From Acidobacteriota bacterium (GTDB lineage: Bacteria; Acidobacteriota; Aminicenantia; Aminicenantales; Saccharicenantaceae): a stretch of 64,000 nucleotides of DNA. Within the stretch, counting starts at the first letter, position 1. Each line of letters opens with the position of its first letter. The notes under the pieces are model-generated. The model worked only from the letters and a program-made list of their open reading frames with translations, had not been told where the DNA came from and ran no database searches. This document shows, one piece after another, positions 8,241-15,942 of the stretch. Made by a program: the position numbers and the translations under genes. The DNA lies in contig JBDKSB010000002.1 in NCBI GenBank assembly GCA_039683095.1, forward strand, positions 90,611 to 154,610. Direction: 5' to 3'.

Positions 8241-9084
8241 GAAATCGGGTCTTCCCATGTCCGTGGCGATGAAGCATGACGGCCATTTCGTCGATCTGAT
8301 CTCGGCCCGCTCGCTCGGGCCCAGGATCCGCATGATCCCGGTCGAGAAGATCGACCCGAACCCTCACCAGGCTCGCTGCGAGCTCGGCAATATCGAAGAA
8401 CTCCAGGATTCCATTCGCACCAAGGGCATCCTCGAGCCCATCCTGGTCCGGGCCAAGGGCAGCCGCTTCGAGATCATCGCCGGCGAGCGGCGCTTCATGG
8501 CCTCCCGGAATATCGGCCTTAAGGAGCTGCCCTGCATCGATCTCGAGGTCGAGGACGCCGAAGCCATGGAGATCGCCCTCATCGAGAACCTCCAGCGCAA
8601 GGACCTGGATATCTTCGAGGAGGCCGACGGCCTGCAGGCCCTGGCCGATATCCACGGCTACAACCACGAGCAGATCTCCGAAAAGATAGGCAAGGCCCGT
8701 TCGACCATCACCGAGATACTGTCGATCGCCCGCATACCGCAGAGCGCCAGGGACATAATCCACGAGGCCGGAGGCTTCAGCCGCTCGACGATCATCGAGA
8801 TCGCCAAGCTCAAGGCCGAGGATGACATGGTCAAGTTCGCCCACGACATCGCCGAGCGGCGGCTGACCCGAGAAGACACGCGCGACCTGGCCAAGTACCT
8901 GAAGGGCAAGACGAAGAAGATCAAGTATTACGTCTACAATTTCGTCCCGGAAGACACCGACCGGTTCCGGCTGCGCCTGGAATTCAAGAAGCAGACGATC
9001 TCGAAGCAGGAGATCATCTCCGTCCTGCAGGAGATCATCGAGCAGATCCGGAAAAAGGACGAAAACCCGGCCGTCAAGGATTGA
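8227..9084 (+). CDS. parB: ParB-family centromere-binding CTPase
   Basis: A 285-residue protein. The N-terminal ParB/sulfiredoxin fold includes 'NPHQARCELGNIEELQDSI' and the CTP-binding motifs 'IAGERRFMAS' and 'ALIENLQRKDLDIFEEA'. The helix-turn-helix follows at about 145-175 ('EQISEKIGKARSTITEIL'). The last 60 or so residues, 'YYVYNFVPEDTDRFRLRLEFKKQTISKQEI', look like a C-terminal dimerisation domain that differs from the canonical one. That would suit recognition of a non-standard parS such as the palindromes upstream. Translation is probably coupled to parA. Confidence 0.92.
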   Translation: MQKSKKSGLPMSVAMKHDGHFVDLISARSLGPRIRMIPVEKIDPNPHQARCELGNIEELQDSIRTKGILEPILVRAKGSRFEIIAGERRFMASRNIGLKELPCIDLEVEDAEAMEIALIENLQRKDLDIFEEADGLQALADIHGYNHEQISEKIGKARSTITEILSIARIPQSARDIIHEAGGFSRSTIIEIAKLKAEDDMVKFAHDIAERRLTREDTRDLAKYLKGKTKKIKYYVYNFVPEDTDRFRLRLEFKKQTISKQEIISVLQEIIEQIRKKDENPAVKD

Positions 9085-9946
9085 GGACTGAACCCATTCT
9101 GATTGCCGCCCGGGGCGGCTCGTTTCGCTTCCCGATGTTAGTTGACATAATATACATTATGCGACTCACTATGACGGCCTCGCTTATATCCAGCCTTATC
9201 TTTGACATCCGGATCTCCACATCCTGTGGATATCGTGCTGCCCAAGGTCGGTGCAACTGTGGAAATCCGGCGTTAATTTGGCTGGCTTTTGCTTCTTGGC
9301 GCGCCCTATAGACGCCTCAAGCCATCTATATAAGCGACCAAGCGCGCGCGCCAATCGTCCAATACCCTTAACCGCTGATTTTTGTGAACCGCCCTCCGCT
9401 CCCGGATCGACGCCACATCAGTTGCCGTCTCAGGCTTTTCCTGTGTTCTAGGCGCGCCTCCCGACGGCGGATATCCGGCCCTCCCAGCCTGCATTCTATT
9501 TGGGCGGGATCGAGATTCCCGCAGTTGCCTCCCTTATATTCGGTCCGACCAAGTCCGGTCCAAGAGCCCGGCACCGATCCGCGCGACCTCTTCGCGCCCA
9601 AGATCGTCGCGTTCTGCCCGGGATCCCGCCGGATGGCGGCTTCTCTCCAGCCGTTCCTGAGACACATGCCGGCGTTCGGTTCATGGCGATTTCCCGCGGG
9701 ACGGAATATTCGAGCTGGCCTTTGCCCAAAGCCGCTTTTTCCGGCGGCCTCTCCCCTGTGGCCCGTTTTGTATCTTATTTATTTTGTTATAGATAGCACC
9801 TTTTAGCCTGTATCCTTTTTATTATCTTATCGTTACAAAGGACTTGCGGACATCCGGCCGCCGCGCTGGCACGAATCTTGCTAAATTATTTTCGATGACA
9901 ATTCCCATTCGGGGCGTCCTCGATATGCCCTTGGAAGGAGTCCGTC
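9085..9946. other. Long noncoding region right of parB, with near-DnaA boxes, AT-rich stretch and sigma-54 promoter
   Basis: About 0.86 kb without a supported gene. It contains the inverted repeat CATAAT-ATAC-ATTATG at 9146-9161 and TGTGGATAT near 9229-9237, one mismatch from a DnaA box. It also has TGTGGAAAT near 9257-9265, GGCGCGCC at 9298-9305 and 9451-9458, and an AT-rich tract at about 9770-9842. A sigma-54-type promoter follows at 9866-9882. Open frames here lack ribosome sites and look like chance. Together with the left flank this could be a partition or replication-origin region, but the evidence is partial. Confidence 0.5.
9866..9882 (+). promoter_or_regulatory. Sigma-54 (-24/-12) promoter of the Ku/LigD operon
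   Basis: CTGGCACGAATCTTGCT fits the sigma-54 consensus YTGGCACGrNNNTTGCW at every defined position, with 10 bp between the GG and GC dinucleotides. It lies 64 bp before the first ATG at 9947, giving a leader of about 55 nt. No sigma-54 activator gene is visible nearby. Confidence 0.65.
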
Positions 9947-10630
9947 ATGCTTATTGGCATCCTGGGAACCGGAGATGTCGGCCGGACGCTGGCCGCCGGG
10001 CTCGCCACCCGGGGTCACGACGTCATGATCGGGACCCGCGACGTCCAGCGCAAGCTCGGGGAGGAGCCCGCCGATGAGGGTGCGCCGAGCTTCCATGATT
10101 GGCTCGCGGCCCATAAGAAGGTCCGCCTCGGGACGTTCGCCGCGGCCGCCGCCCACGGCGAGCTGCTCTTTAACGCCACGGCCGGCCACGCCTCGCTCGA
10201 AGCCCTGGCCACGGTCCGGCCGGCCGATCTAAGGGACAAGATCCTGATCGACGCGGCCAATGCCCTCGGCCCCTGGAACGAAGGCGGCGCCATGGAGCTG
10301 TTCGTCGTCAACACGGATTCCCTGGCCGAGAGGATCCAGCGGGCCCACCCCGGCCTCAGGGTCGTCAAGGCCCTGAACACGGTCGCGGCCCACATCATGG
10401 CCAACCCCAAGGGGCTGGCCGGCGGCGATCACGACCTTTTCGTAGCCGGCAACGACGCCGAGTCCCGCGAGCGGGTCGCCCATCTCCTCCGGGAGGAGTT
10501 CGGCTGGAAGACGGTCATCGATCTCGGTGACTTGTCGGCGGCCCGCGGGCTGGAGATGATGATCATGGTCTGGCTGAAGATCTGGGCGGCCCTCGGCTCG
10601 TCGGATTTCAATTTCAAGGTCGCTCGCTGA
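9947..10630 (+). CDS. NADPH-dependent F420 reductase-like / NAD(P)-binding oxidoreductase
   Basis: A 227-residue protein whose N-terminus 'IGILGTGDVGRTLAAGL' is a GxGxxG Rossmann motif, followed by 'VMIGTRD'. The layout matches the F420-dependent NADP oxidoreductase-like family (pfam03807), with 'ILIDAANAL' and 'KALNTVAAHIMANP' as in that family. Homologues outside F420 producers occur widely and their substrates are unknown. The start has GGAAGGAG 8 bp upstream. Ku begins 22 bp downstream, so the gene is probably cotranscribed with the end-joining genes from the sigma-54 promoter. Any link to DNA repair is only positional. Confidence 0.75.
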   Translation: MLIGILGTGDVGRTLAAGLATRGHDVMIGTRDVQRKLGEEPADEGAPSFHDWLAAHKKVRLGTFAAAAAHGELLFNATAGHASLEALATVRPADLRDKILIDAANALGPWNEGGAMELFVVNTDSLAERIQRAHPGLRVVKALNTVAAHIMANPKGLAGGDHDLFVAGNDAESRERVAHLLREEFGWKTVIDLGDLSAARGLEMMIMVWLKIWAALGSSDFNFKVAR

Positions 10631-10652
10631 GGCCGCCCGAAAGAGGCACGCC

Positions 10653-11516
10653 ATGGCCCAAGCCGTCAGAACCGCGAAGACGACGCGAACCTCCGTCGTT
10701 GGCAAGGCCAAGCCCAAGCCCGCCGACCTTCCGGCCGGACCCCGGCCGTCGTGGCGGGGCCTGGTCAGCTTCGGCCTGGTCAACGTTCCGGTCAACCTCT
10801 ACCCGGCCGTCAAGCCCGAGATCCACGGCATGAACTACCTGCGCAAGGACGACCTCTGCCCGATCGCCTATAAGAAGGTCTGCCGGGCCACAGGCGAGGA
10901 GGTGCCCTTCGAAGACATCGTCAAGGGCTACGAGTACCGCGACGGCGACTATGTCGTCCTCTCCGACGAGGATTTCCGCAAAGCCGACGTCAGGAAGTCC
11001 TCGGCCGTCGAGATCGAGGCCTTCGTCGACGAGGCCGAGATCGATCCCAAGTACGTCGAGAAGCCCTACTACCTGGAGCCGCAGCCCAAGGCCCAGACGG
11101 CCTACGCCCTGTTCCGCGACGCCATGGCCCAGTCGAAGAAGGTCGCCATCGGTCTCTTCGTCCTCCGGGACCGCGAGCACCTGGTCATGCTCAAGCCCGA
11201 GGGCCGGGCCATCCTGCTCGTCCAGCTCCGTTTCGCCGCCTCGCTGCGCACCTCGGCCGGCCTCGACCTGCCTCCGGCCCGCGTCGAGGCGCCCAAGGCG
11301 CAGATGGAGCTGGCCATCGAGCTGGTCAAGAAATTCGCCGGCGAGTTCCGGCCCGAGGCCTACACCGATACCTACGCGGCCCGCCTGCGGGAGATCATCG
11401 CCGCCAAGGCCCGGGGCCGGACCGTCCACGTCCGGGTCGAAGAGGCGCCGCGAGAGACCGAGGTCGAGGACATCATGTCCCGGCTCAAAGAGAGCCTGGC
11501 GGCGACGCGCCACTAG
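10653..11516 (+). CDS. ku: Ku homodimeric DNA end-binding protein
   Basis: A 287-residue bacterial Ku. After a 25-residue basic leader it begins 'SWRGLVSFGLVNVPVNLYPAV' and continues with 'RKDDLCPIAYKKVCRATGEEVPFEDIVKGYEY' and 'YYLEPQPKAQTAYALFRDAM', all typical of the Ku beta-barrel ring. It binds double-strand ends and recruits LigD for non-homologous end joining. The short tail after the core matches bacterial Ku rather than eukaryotic Ku70/80. ligD starts 11 bp after the stop. Confidence 0.96.
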   Translation: MAQAVRTAKTTRTSVVGKAKPKPADLPAGPRPSWRGLVSFGLVNVPVNLYPAVKPEIHGMNYLRKDDLCPIAYKKVCRATGEEVPFEDIVKGYEYRDGDYVVLSDEDFRKADVRKSSAVEIEAFVDEAEIDPKYVEKPYYLEPQPKAQTAYALFRDAMAQSKKVAIGLFVLRDREHLVMLKPEGRAILLVQLRFAASLRTSAGLDLPPARVEAPKAQMELAIELVKKFAGEFRPEAYTDTYAARLREIIAAKARGRTVHVRVEEAPRETEVEDIMSRLKESLAATRH

Positions 11517-11527
11517 GACGGCAGGCG

Positions 11528-14014
11528 ATGGCGCTCCAGGAGTACGCGCGCAAGCGGGCTTTAACCCGAACCCCGGAGCCCGCCCCTGCCAAGCCCGGAC
11601 GCCCCGGCCCGTCCGGCCGCCTGCGGTTCGTCGTCCACAAGCACCAGGCCCGCCATCTTCACTACGACCTGCGCCTCGAGCACGCCGGGGTCCTGAAGAG
11701 CTGGGCGGTGCCCAAGGGGCCGTCCATGGACCCCCGCGACAAGCGCCTGGCCATCCAGGTCGAGGACCACCCTCTGGCCTACAAGGATTTCCACGGCCGT
11801 ATTCCCGAAGGCGAGTACGGGGCCGGCCTGGTCGAGATCTGGGACAAAGGCACCTACGCGCCGGGCCCCGGTCCGGGCGGCGAAACCGGACCGGCCGCCG
11901 TCGAAGCCGGGCTGGCCAAGGGGCATCTCGACCTCGTCTTCCACGGCCGGAAGCTCACCGGACCGTTCACCCTGATCCATCTGAAGGGCCGGGGCCCCAA
12001 AGACAACCAATGGCTGCTGTTCAGGCGCAAAGAAGCCCCCCGGACTCCCGACGCCGGCGCGCCAACGGAGGCCGACCCACCCGGCCTGAAGGGCAAAAGA
12101 TCCGGACGGCCCCCGTCCCTCAAGGCCCTCGGCCTCTTCGACGCGCCCCGAGGGCCGTTCCCGGGCCCGCTCGAGCCCATGCTGGCGACCCTCGTCGACG
12201 CGCCCTTCGACCGTCCGGGCTGGTCCTTCGAGGTCAAGTGGGATGGCTTCCGGGCCCTGGCCGTGACCGAGGCCGGCCGGGTCCGCCTGGTCTCGCGGAA
12301 CGGCAAGCCGCTCGACGTGCGCTTCCCGGCGATCGCGGCCGCCCTCGCCGGAACGCCGTCGAACGTTGTCCTCGATGGCGAGATCGTGGCCGTCGATGAC
12401 CGAGGCCGGCCGGCCTTCCAGGACCTCCAGAGCGCCCAGCGCGCCGGCGACGGCCGCCTGCGCTACTACGTTTTCGACATCCTCCAGGTCGGCGGCCGCG
12501 ACCTGCGGCCCCTGTCGCTCGAGCGCCGGCGGCAGGTCCTGACGAGGTTCTTGCCGGCGTCCCCGGTCGTGCGCTTGAGCGATGCGGTCGAGGCCCGCGG
12601 TCGGGACTTTTTCCGGGCCGCGGCGGCGATCGGCCTCGAAGGCATCGTGGCCAAGGACCTGGCCGCCCCCTATCGGCCGGGCGAACGGACCCGGTCCTGG
12701 CTCAAGATCAAGGCCCGCCGCCGGCAGGAAGCGGTCATCGGCGGTTTCACCCGGCCCCGGGCCTCGCGGCGATACTTCGGGGCCCTGGTCCTCGGCGTCT
12801 ATCGCGGCCGGGACTTCGTCTGCATCGGGCATGTCGGGACGGGTTTCAGCGAAGAGACCCTGAAGGACCTCGACGCCAAGCTGCGACCGCTCGTCACGAA
12901 GACTTCGCCGTTCGCCACGCCGCCCCGGACCAACGAGCCCGTCACCTGGGTCCGGCCGCGGCTCGTCGCCGAGATCGAGTTCGGCGAGTGGACGGCCGAA
13001 GGCCTCCTGCGGCAGCCCGCGTTCCTGGGCCTGCGTGACGACAAGGACCCCCGCCGGGTCGAGCGCGAAGAGGCCGCCCCGGGCCCCTCCCCCGGCCGGG
13101 CGGCGGCGCTCCGGACCCGGGCCGAGCTCGTCCATCTCGACAAGGTCTTTTGGCCCGGGGAAGGCTTCACCAAGGGAGACGTGGTCGATTATTACGCCGC
13201 GATGGCCGACCGGATCCTCCCCTACCTGAAAGCCCGGCCCCAGGCCCTCAACCGGCATCCGGACGGCATCGCCGGTCCGAGCTTCTTTCAGAAGAACCTG
13301 ACCCAGGACCCGCCGCCGTGGGTCCGGACAGTCGAGGTCGCTTCCGAAAGCCGGGGCCGGCCCATCCGGTATCTCGTCTGCGACAACCGCGACACCCTGC
13401 TCTACGAGGCCAATCTGGGCGCGATCGAGATCAACGTCTGGAGCTCGTCCCTGCCTCACCTCGACGCGCCGGACTACGTCGTCCTGGACTTCGACCCGCT
13501 CGAAACCTCGTTCGAGGCCGCGGTCGAGGCCGTCCGGGCGGCCAAGGAGGTCCTCGACGAGATGGGGCTTCCGGCCTACTGCAAGACCTCCGGGGCCACG
13601 GGCCTGCACGTCTACCTCCCGCTCCTGCCCCGGTTCGACTACAACCAGTCACGCGAGCTGGCCCGGCTCATCTGCCTGGTCGTCAACCGGCGGCATCCCG
13701 ACCTGACCAGCCTGGAGCGCAGCCCGGGCAAGCGGCGGGGCCGCATCTACCTGGATTACCTGCAGAACCGCAAGGGAGCGACCATGGCCGCGCCATACGC
13801 GCTGCGGCCGGTGCCGGGCGCGACCGTTTCCACGCCGCTCGATTGGCGGGAGGTCACCGCCCGCCTCGACCCCGCGGCCTTCGACATCCGGACGGTGCCC
13901 GAGCGGGCGGCCCGCCGGCGGGACCCGTGGCGGGATTTCTTCAAGGACCGGGTCGACCTGGCCAAGGCCTTGAAAAGGATCGAACGATGGCGACTCGAAA
14001 GCCGCCGGCGGTGA
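11528..14014 (+). CDS. ligD: ATP-dependent DNA ligase LigD (PE-LIG-POL)
   Basis: An 828-residue three-domain enzyme. The 3'-phosphoesterase domain (about 30-170) has His39, His45, Asp47 and His81, which correspond to the metal site of Pseudomonas LigD. The ligase domain (about 210-510) has Lys237 in 'FEVKWDGFRAL' as the AMP-accepting lysine. The polymerase/primase domain (about 530-815) has 'LNRHPDGIAGPSFFQKN' and 'YVVLDFDPLE' with the acidic metal ligands. The PE-LIG-POL order matches Pseudomonas, not Mycobacterium. It repairs and seals ends held by Ku. The next gene overlaps its 3' end by 28 bp. Confidence 0.97.
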   Translation: MALQEYARKRALTRTPEPAPAKPGRPGPSGRLRFVVHKHQARHLHYDLRLEHAGVLKSWAVPKGPSMDPRDKRLAIQVEDHPLAYKDFHGRIPEGEYGAGLVEIWDKGTYAPGPGPGGETGPAAVEAGLAKGHLDLVFHGRKLTGPFTLIHLKGRGPKDNQWLLFRRKEAPRTPDAGAPTEADPPGLKGKRSGRPPSLKALGLFDAPRGPFPGPLEPMLATLVDAPFDRPGWSFEVKWDGFRALAVTEAGRVRLVSRNGKPLDVRFPAIAAALAGTPSNVVLDGEIVAVDDRGRPAFQDLQSAQRAGDGRLRYYVFDILQVGGRDLRPLSLERRRQVLTRFLPASPVVRLSDAVEARGRDFFRAAAAIGLEGIVAKDLAAPYRPGERTRSWLKIKARRRQEAVIGGFTRPRASRRYFGALVLGVYRGRDFVCIGHVGTGFSEETLKDLDAKLRPLVTKTSPFATPPRTNEPVTWVRPRLVAEIEFGEWTAEGLLRQPAFLGLRDDKDPRRVEREEAAPGPSPGRAAALRTRAELVHLDKVFWPGEGFTKGDVVDYYAAMADRILPYLKARPQALNRHPDGIAGPSFFQKNLTQDPPPWVRTVEVASESRGRPIRYLVCDNRDTLLYEANLGAIEINVWSSSLPHLDAPDYVVLDFDPLETSFEAAVEAVRAAKEVLDEMGLPAYCKTSGATGLHVYLPLLPRFDYNQSRELARLICLVVNRRHPDLTSLERSPGKRRGRIYLDYLQNRKGATMAAPYALRPVPGATVSTPLDWREVTARLDPAAFDIRTVPERAARRRDPWRDFFKDRVDLAKALKRIERWRLESRRR

Positions 14015-14448
14015 AGGCCCCGGCCCCTCCGGACGGGCCCGAGACCCAGATCCCGGCGGCGTCCCGTTGGATCAGCCCCAAGAAGCTGGCCCTCATCCAC
14101 GTCGTCAAGAAGGAGCTCGGCCTGGCCGATCGCGATTACCGGCGCATCCTCTGGCTCATCGCCGGGGTCCGCAGCGCCAGGGACCTGGACGAAGCCGGGT
14201 TCCGCAAGCTCATGCGCTATTTCGTCCGCAGCGATTATTTCCGGGCCAACGCCTTCGGCCTGACCCTGAAACAGAAGATGTTCATCAAATCGCTCGCCGG
14301 CCGGCTCGGCTGGGAGCCGACGCACCTGACGAACTTCATCCGCAAGTATTACCGGCGGCCGGGCCTCGATCACCCGGACCGGAGCGAGGCCTCCAAGCTG
14401 ATCGAATCCCTGAAGGCCATCCAGGCCCGCGGATCAGGCCGGCCCTGA
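13987..14448 (+). CDS. Phage Mu GemA-like protein (DUF1018) in the end-joining operon
   Basis: A 153-residue protein starting inside the end of ligD. The central block resembles DUF1018, the phage Mu gp16/GemA family: 'KLALIHVVKKELGLADRDYRRILWLIAGVRSARDLDEAGFRKLMRYF', which would be split as the core of residues 35-80. It is followed by 'LTLKQKMFIKSLAGRLGW' and an 'FIRKYYR' motif. GemA modulates host DNA topology and gene expression during Mu growth. No other phage gene is present, and the gene is embedded in the ku-ligD transcript, so it may be a domesticated accessory of end joining. The family call is from motif memory and is reasonably sure; the role is unknown. Confidence 0.7.
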   Translation: MATRKPPAVKAPAPPDGPETQIPAASRWISPKKLALIHVVKKELGLADRDYRRILWLIAGVRSARDLDEAGFRKLMRYFVRSDYFRANAFGLTLKQKMFIKSLAGRLGWEPTHLTNFIRKYYRRPGLDHPDRSEASKLIESLKAIQARGSGRP

Positions 14449-14452
14449 GCCG

Positions 14453-15154
14453 TCAGGCGTCCGGTCCCCAGATCCGCCCGGCGGCCGACGGATCTCCCCC
14501 GTCGTAGGCGATGCGCCCTCCATCGAGGACTATGTAGCGCCGACACACGCGGCCGGCGAAATCCAGATCGTGGGTGGCCACGAGCATGGCCGCCCCGAAA
14601 CCGTTGAGAAGCAGGGCCAGAGCCTTGCGGCCGGCGGGATCGAGACCGGCCGTGGGCTCGTCCAGAAGAAGGAGCGGCGGCCTGGTGACCAGCGCGCCGG
14701 CCAGGGCCACCCGCTGCTTCTGTCCGTGTGACATATGCATGACCGGCTGTCGGGCCAGCCCGCCCGCGCCGAGCTCGCCGAGCATCTCTCCGGCCCGGCG
14801 GTAGGACGCCTCGCGCGCCTCGCCCCGCCGCAGGAGGCCGAAAGCGGCGTCCTCGATCGCCAGGGGAAAGAGGATCTGGTCCTCCGGTACGTTGAACAGG
14901 AAGCCGACCCGCTGCCGGACCTCCCCCGTCGTCCGGCGGCCGAGGGCGATCCCGTCCACCCGGATCAGCCCTTCGTGCCCGACCAGCCCGACGGCGGCCA
15001 TCAGGAGCGTCGTCTTGCCCGAGCCGTTGAGCCCGACGAGCGCCGCCCGTTCGCCCTCCCCGAGCTCGAACGTCAGCCCTGCGAGGACCGGCGGCGAGCA
15101 GGGCTCGTATCGGACCGTCACGCCGTCGAAGACGAGGGCCTTGCGTCCGCTCAT
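14453..15154 (-). CDS. ECF transporter ATPase (A component)
   Basis: A 233-residue ABC ATPase. It has Walker A 'GLNGSGKTTLL' near residue 40, a Q-loop 'FLFNVPEDQILFP', the signature 'MSHGQKQRVALAGAL', Walker B 'LLLLDEPTAGLDP' and the switch 'VATHDLDFA'. The Q-loop sequence ending NVPEDQ is typical of CbiO/EcfA proteins. The start overlaps the stop of the T component by ATGA. Only one ATPase gene is present, so it probably forms a homodimer as in CbiMNQO-type modules. The stop lies 4 bp from the convergent gemA-like gene. Confidence 0.92.
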   Translation of the reverse strand: MSGRKALVFDGVTVRYEPCSPPVLAGLTFELGEGERAALVGLNGSGKTTLLMAAVGLVGHEGLIRVDGIALGRRTTGEVRQRVGFLFNVPEDQILFPLAIEDAAFGLLRRGEAREASYRRAGEMLGELGAGGLARQPVMHMSHGQKQRVALAGALVTRPPLLLLDEPTAGLDPAGRKALALLLNGFGAAMLVATHDLDFAGRVCRRYIVLDGGRIAYDGGDPSAAGRIWGPDA

Positions 15155-15918
15155 CCGATCCAGCCCCAGCGCAGTCCCGCGGCCAGCAGCAGGACCCCGA
15201 TCGCCGCGGCCAGCGCCGCGACGTCGGCCGGCCGAAGCTTCCCCCGGCCCAGGATGCGCAGATCGGCTTCGGCATAGCCCCGGAGCTCCATGGCTGCAGC
15301 CACGCGGTCGGCGCGGCCGATGATCCTCGGCATCCAGACGCGCGGCAGGGAGGCCGCCACCCTCCAGCCGGCCGAAGCGCGGCCCGAGCCTCCCCGCAGG
15401 GCCACGGCGGAGGCGATGCGCCCGGTTTCGGCGAGCAACGTCCCCGTCTGCTGGACGATCTGGATGAGGACGGCCGAAATGACTCGAGGCAAAGGGAGAG
15501 CCAGAAGCCCGCGGCGCAGGTCGCTGGCGCTGAGCGCGGTCATCGTCGCCGCAGCCACGCACAGTCCGGCCAGCCCATGGAGAAAAGCATCCCAGGGAGC
15601 GGCCAGGGCGACCGCCAGGCGCTCCGGGCCCGCGGCCGCCGTCCGCGGAGACAGGAGGAAAGGAGCCAGGAGGAAGTACGGCAGGAAGGCGGCCAGGCCC
15701 AGGAAGACGAACGACCTGAGCGCCTTGCGGGGCATGCCGCACCCGGCCGCCCAGCCGGCCGCTATGGCCGCGCTGAGCGCGATCCCCTCCCCGCGCCCCG
15801 ACGGAGCCGCCAGGCAGGCGGCAAATAGGATCGCGCCGGCGGCAATCCGGCTCTGCGGGGCGAGCCGGGACACCGGTCCCCGGCCGGAACCCCACAGCTC
15901 GTGCCAAAACGCTCTCAT
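15151..15918 (-). CDS. ECF transporter transmembrane T component (CbiQ/EcfT family)
   Basis: A 255-residue membrane protein with about five hydrophobic segments. Near residues 150-220 the cytoplasmic coupling region shows two Ala/Leu-Arg-Gly motifs, 'SAVALRGG' and 'AAMELRGYAEA'. These are the conserved coupling helices that contact the ATPase dimer in CbiQ/EcfT proteins. It sits between the S component fusion and the ATPase gene, with 24 bp upstream and a 4-bp overlap downstream, so all three should be made as one complex. Confidence 0.88.
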   Translation of the reverse strand: MRAFWHELWGSGRGPVSRLAPQSRIAAGAILFAACLAAPSGRGEGIALSAAIAAGWAAGCGMPRKALRSFVFLGLAAFLPYFLLAPFLLSPRTAAAGPERLAVALAAPWDAFLHGLAGLCVAAATMTALSASDLRRGLLALPLPRVISAVLIQIVQQTGTLLAETGRIASAVALRGGSGRASAGWRVAASLPRVWMPRIIGRADRVAAAMELRGYAEADLRILGRGKLRPADVAALAAAIGVLLLAAGLRWGWIG

Positions 15919-15942
15919 CTGCGCTCCGGCCGCGCTTTCAGC

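Noticed and set aside
9225..9270. A confident replication origin with DnaA boxes
   Set aside because: Only two near-matches are seen, no cluster of exact boxes and no dnaA or dnaN, so it is kept as a possibility only.
9085..9806. Several short open frames in the gap right of parB
   Set aside because: They lack ribosome sites, overlap one another in different frames and encode low-complexity Arg/Ser/Pro sequence.
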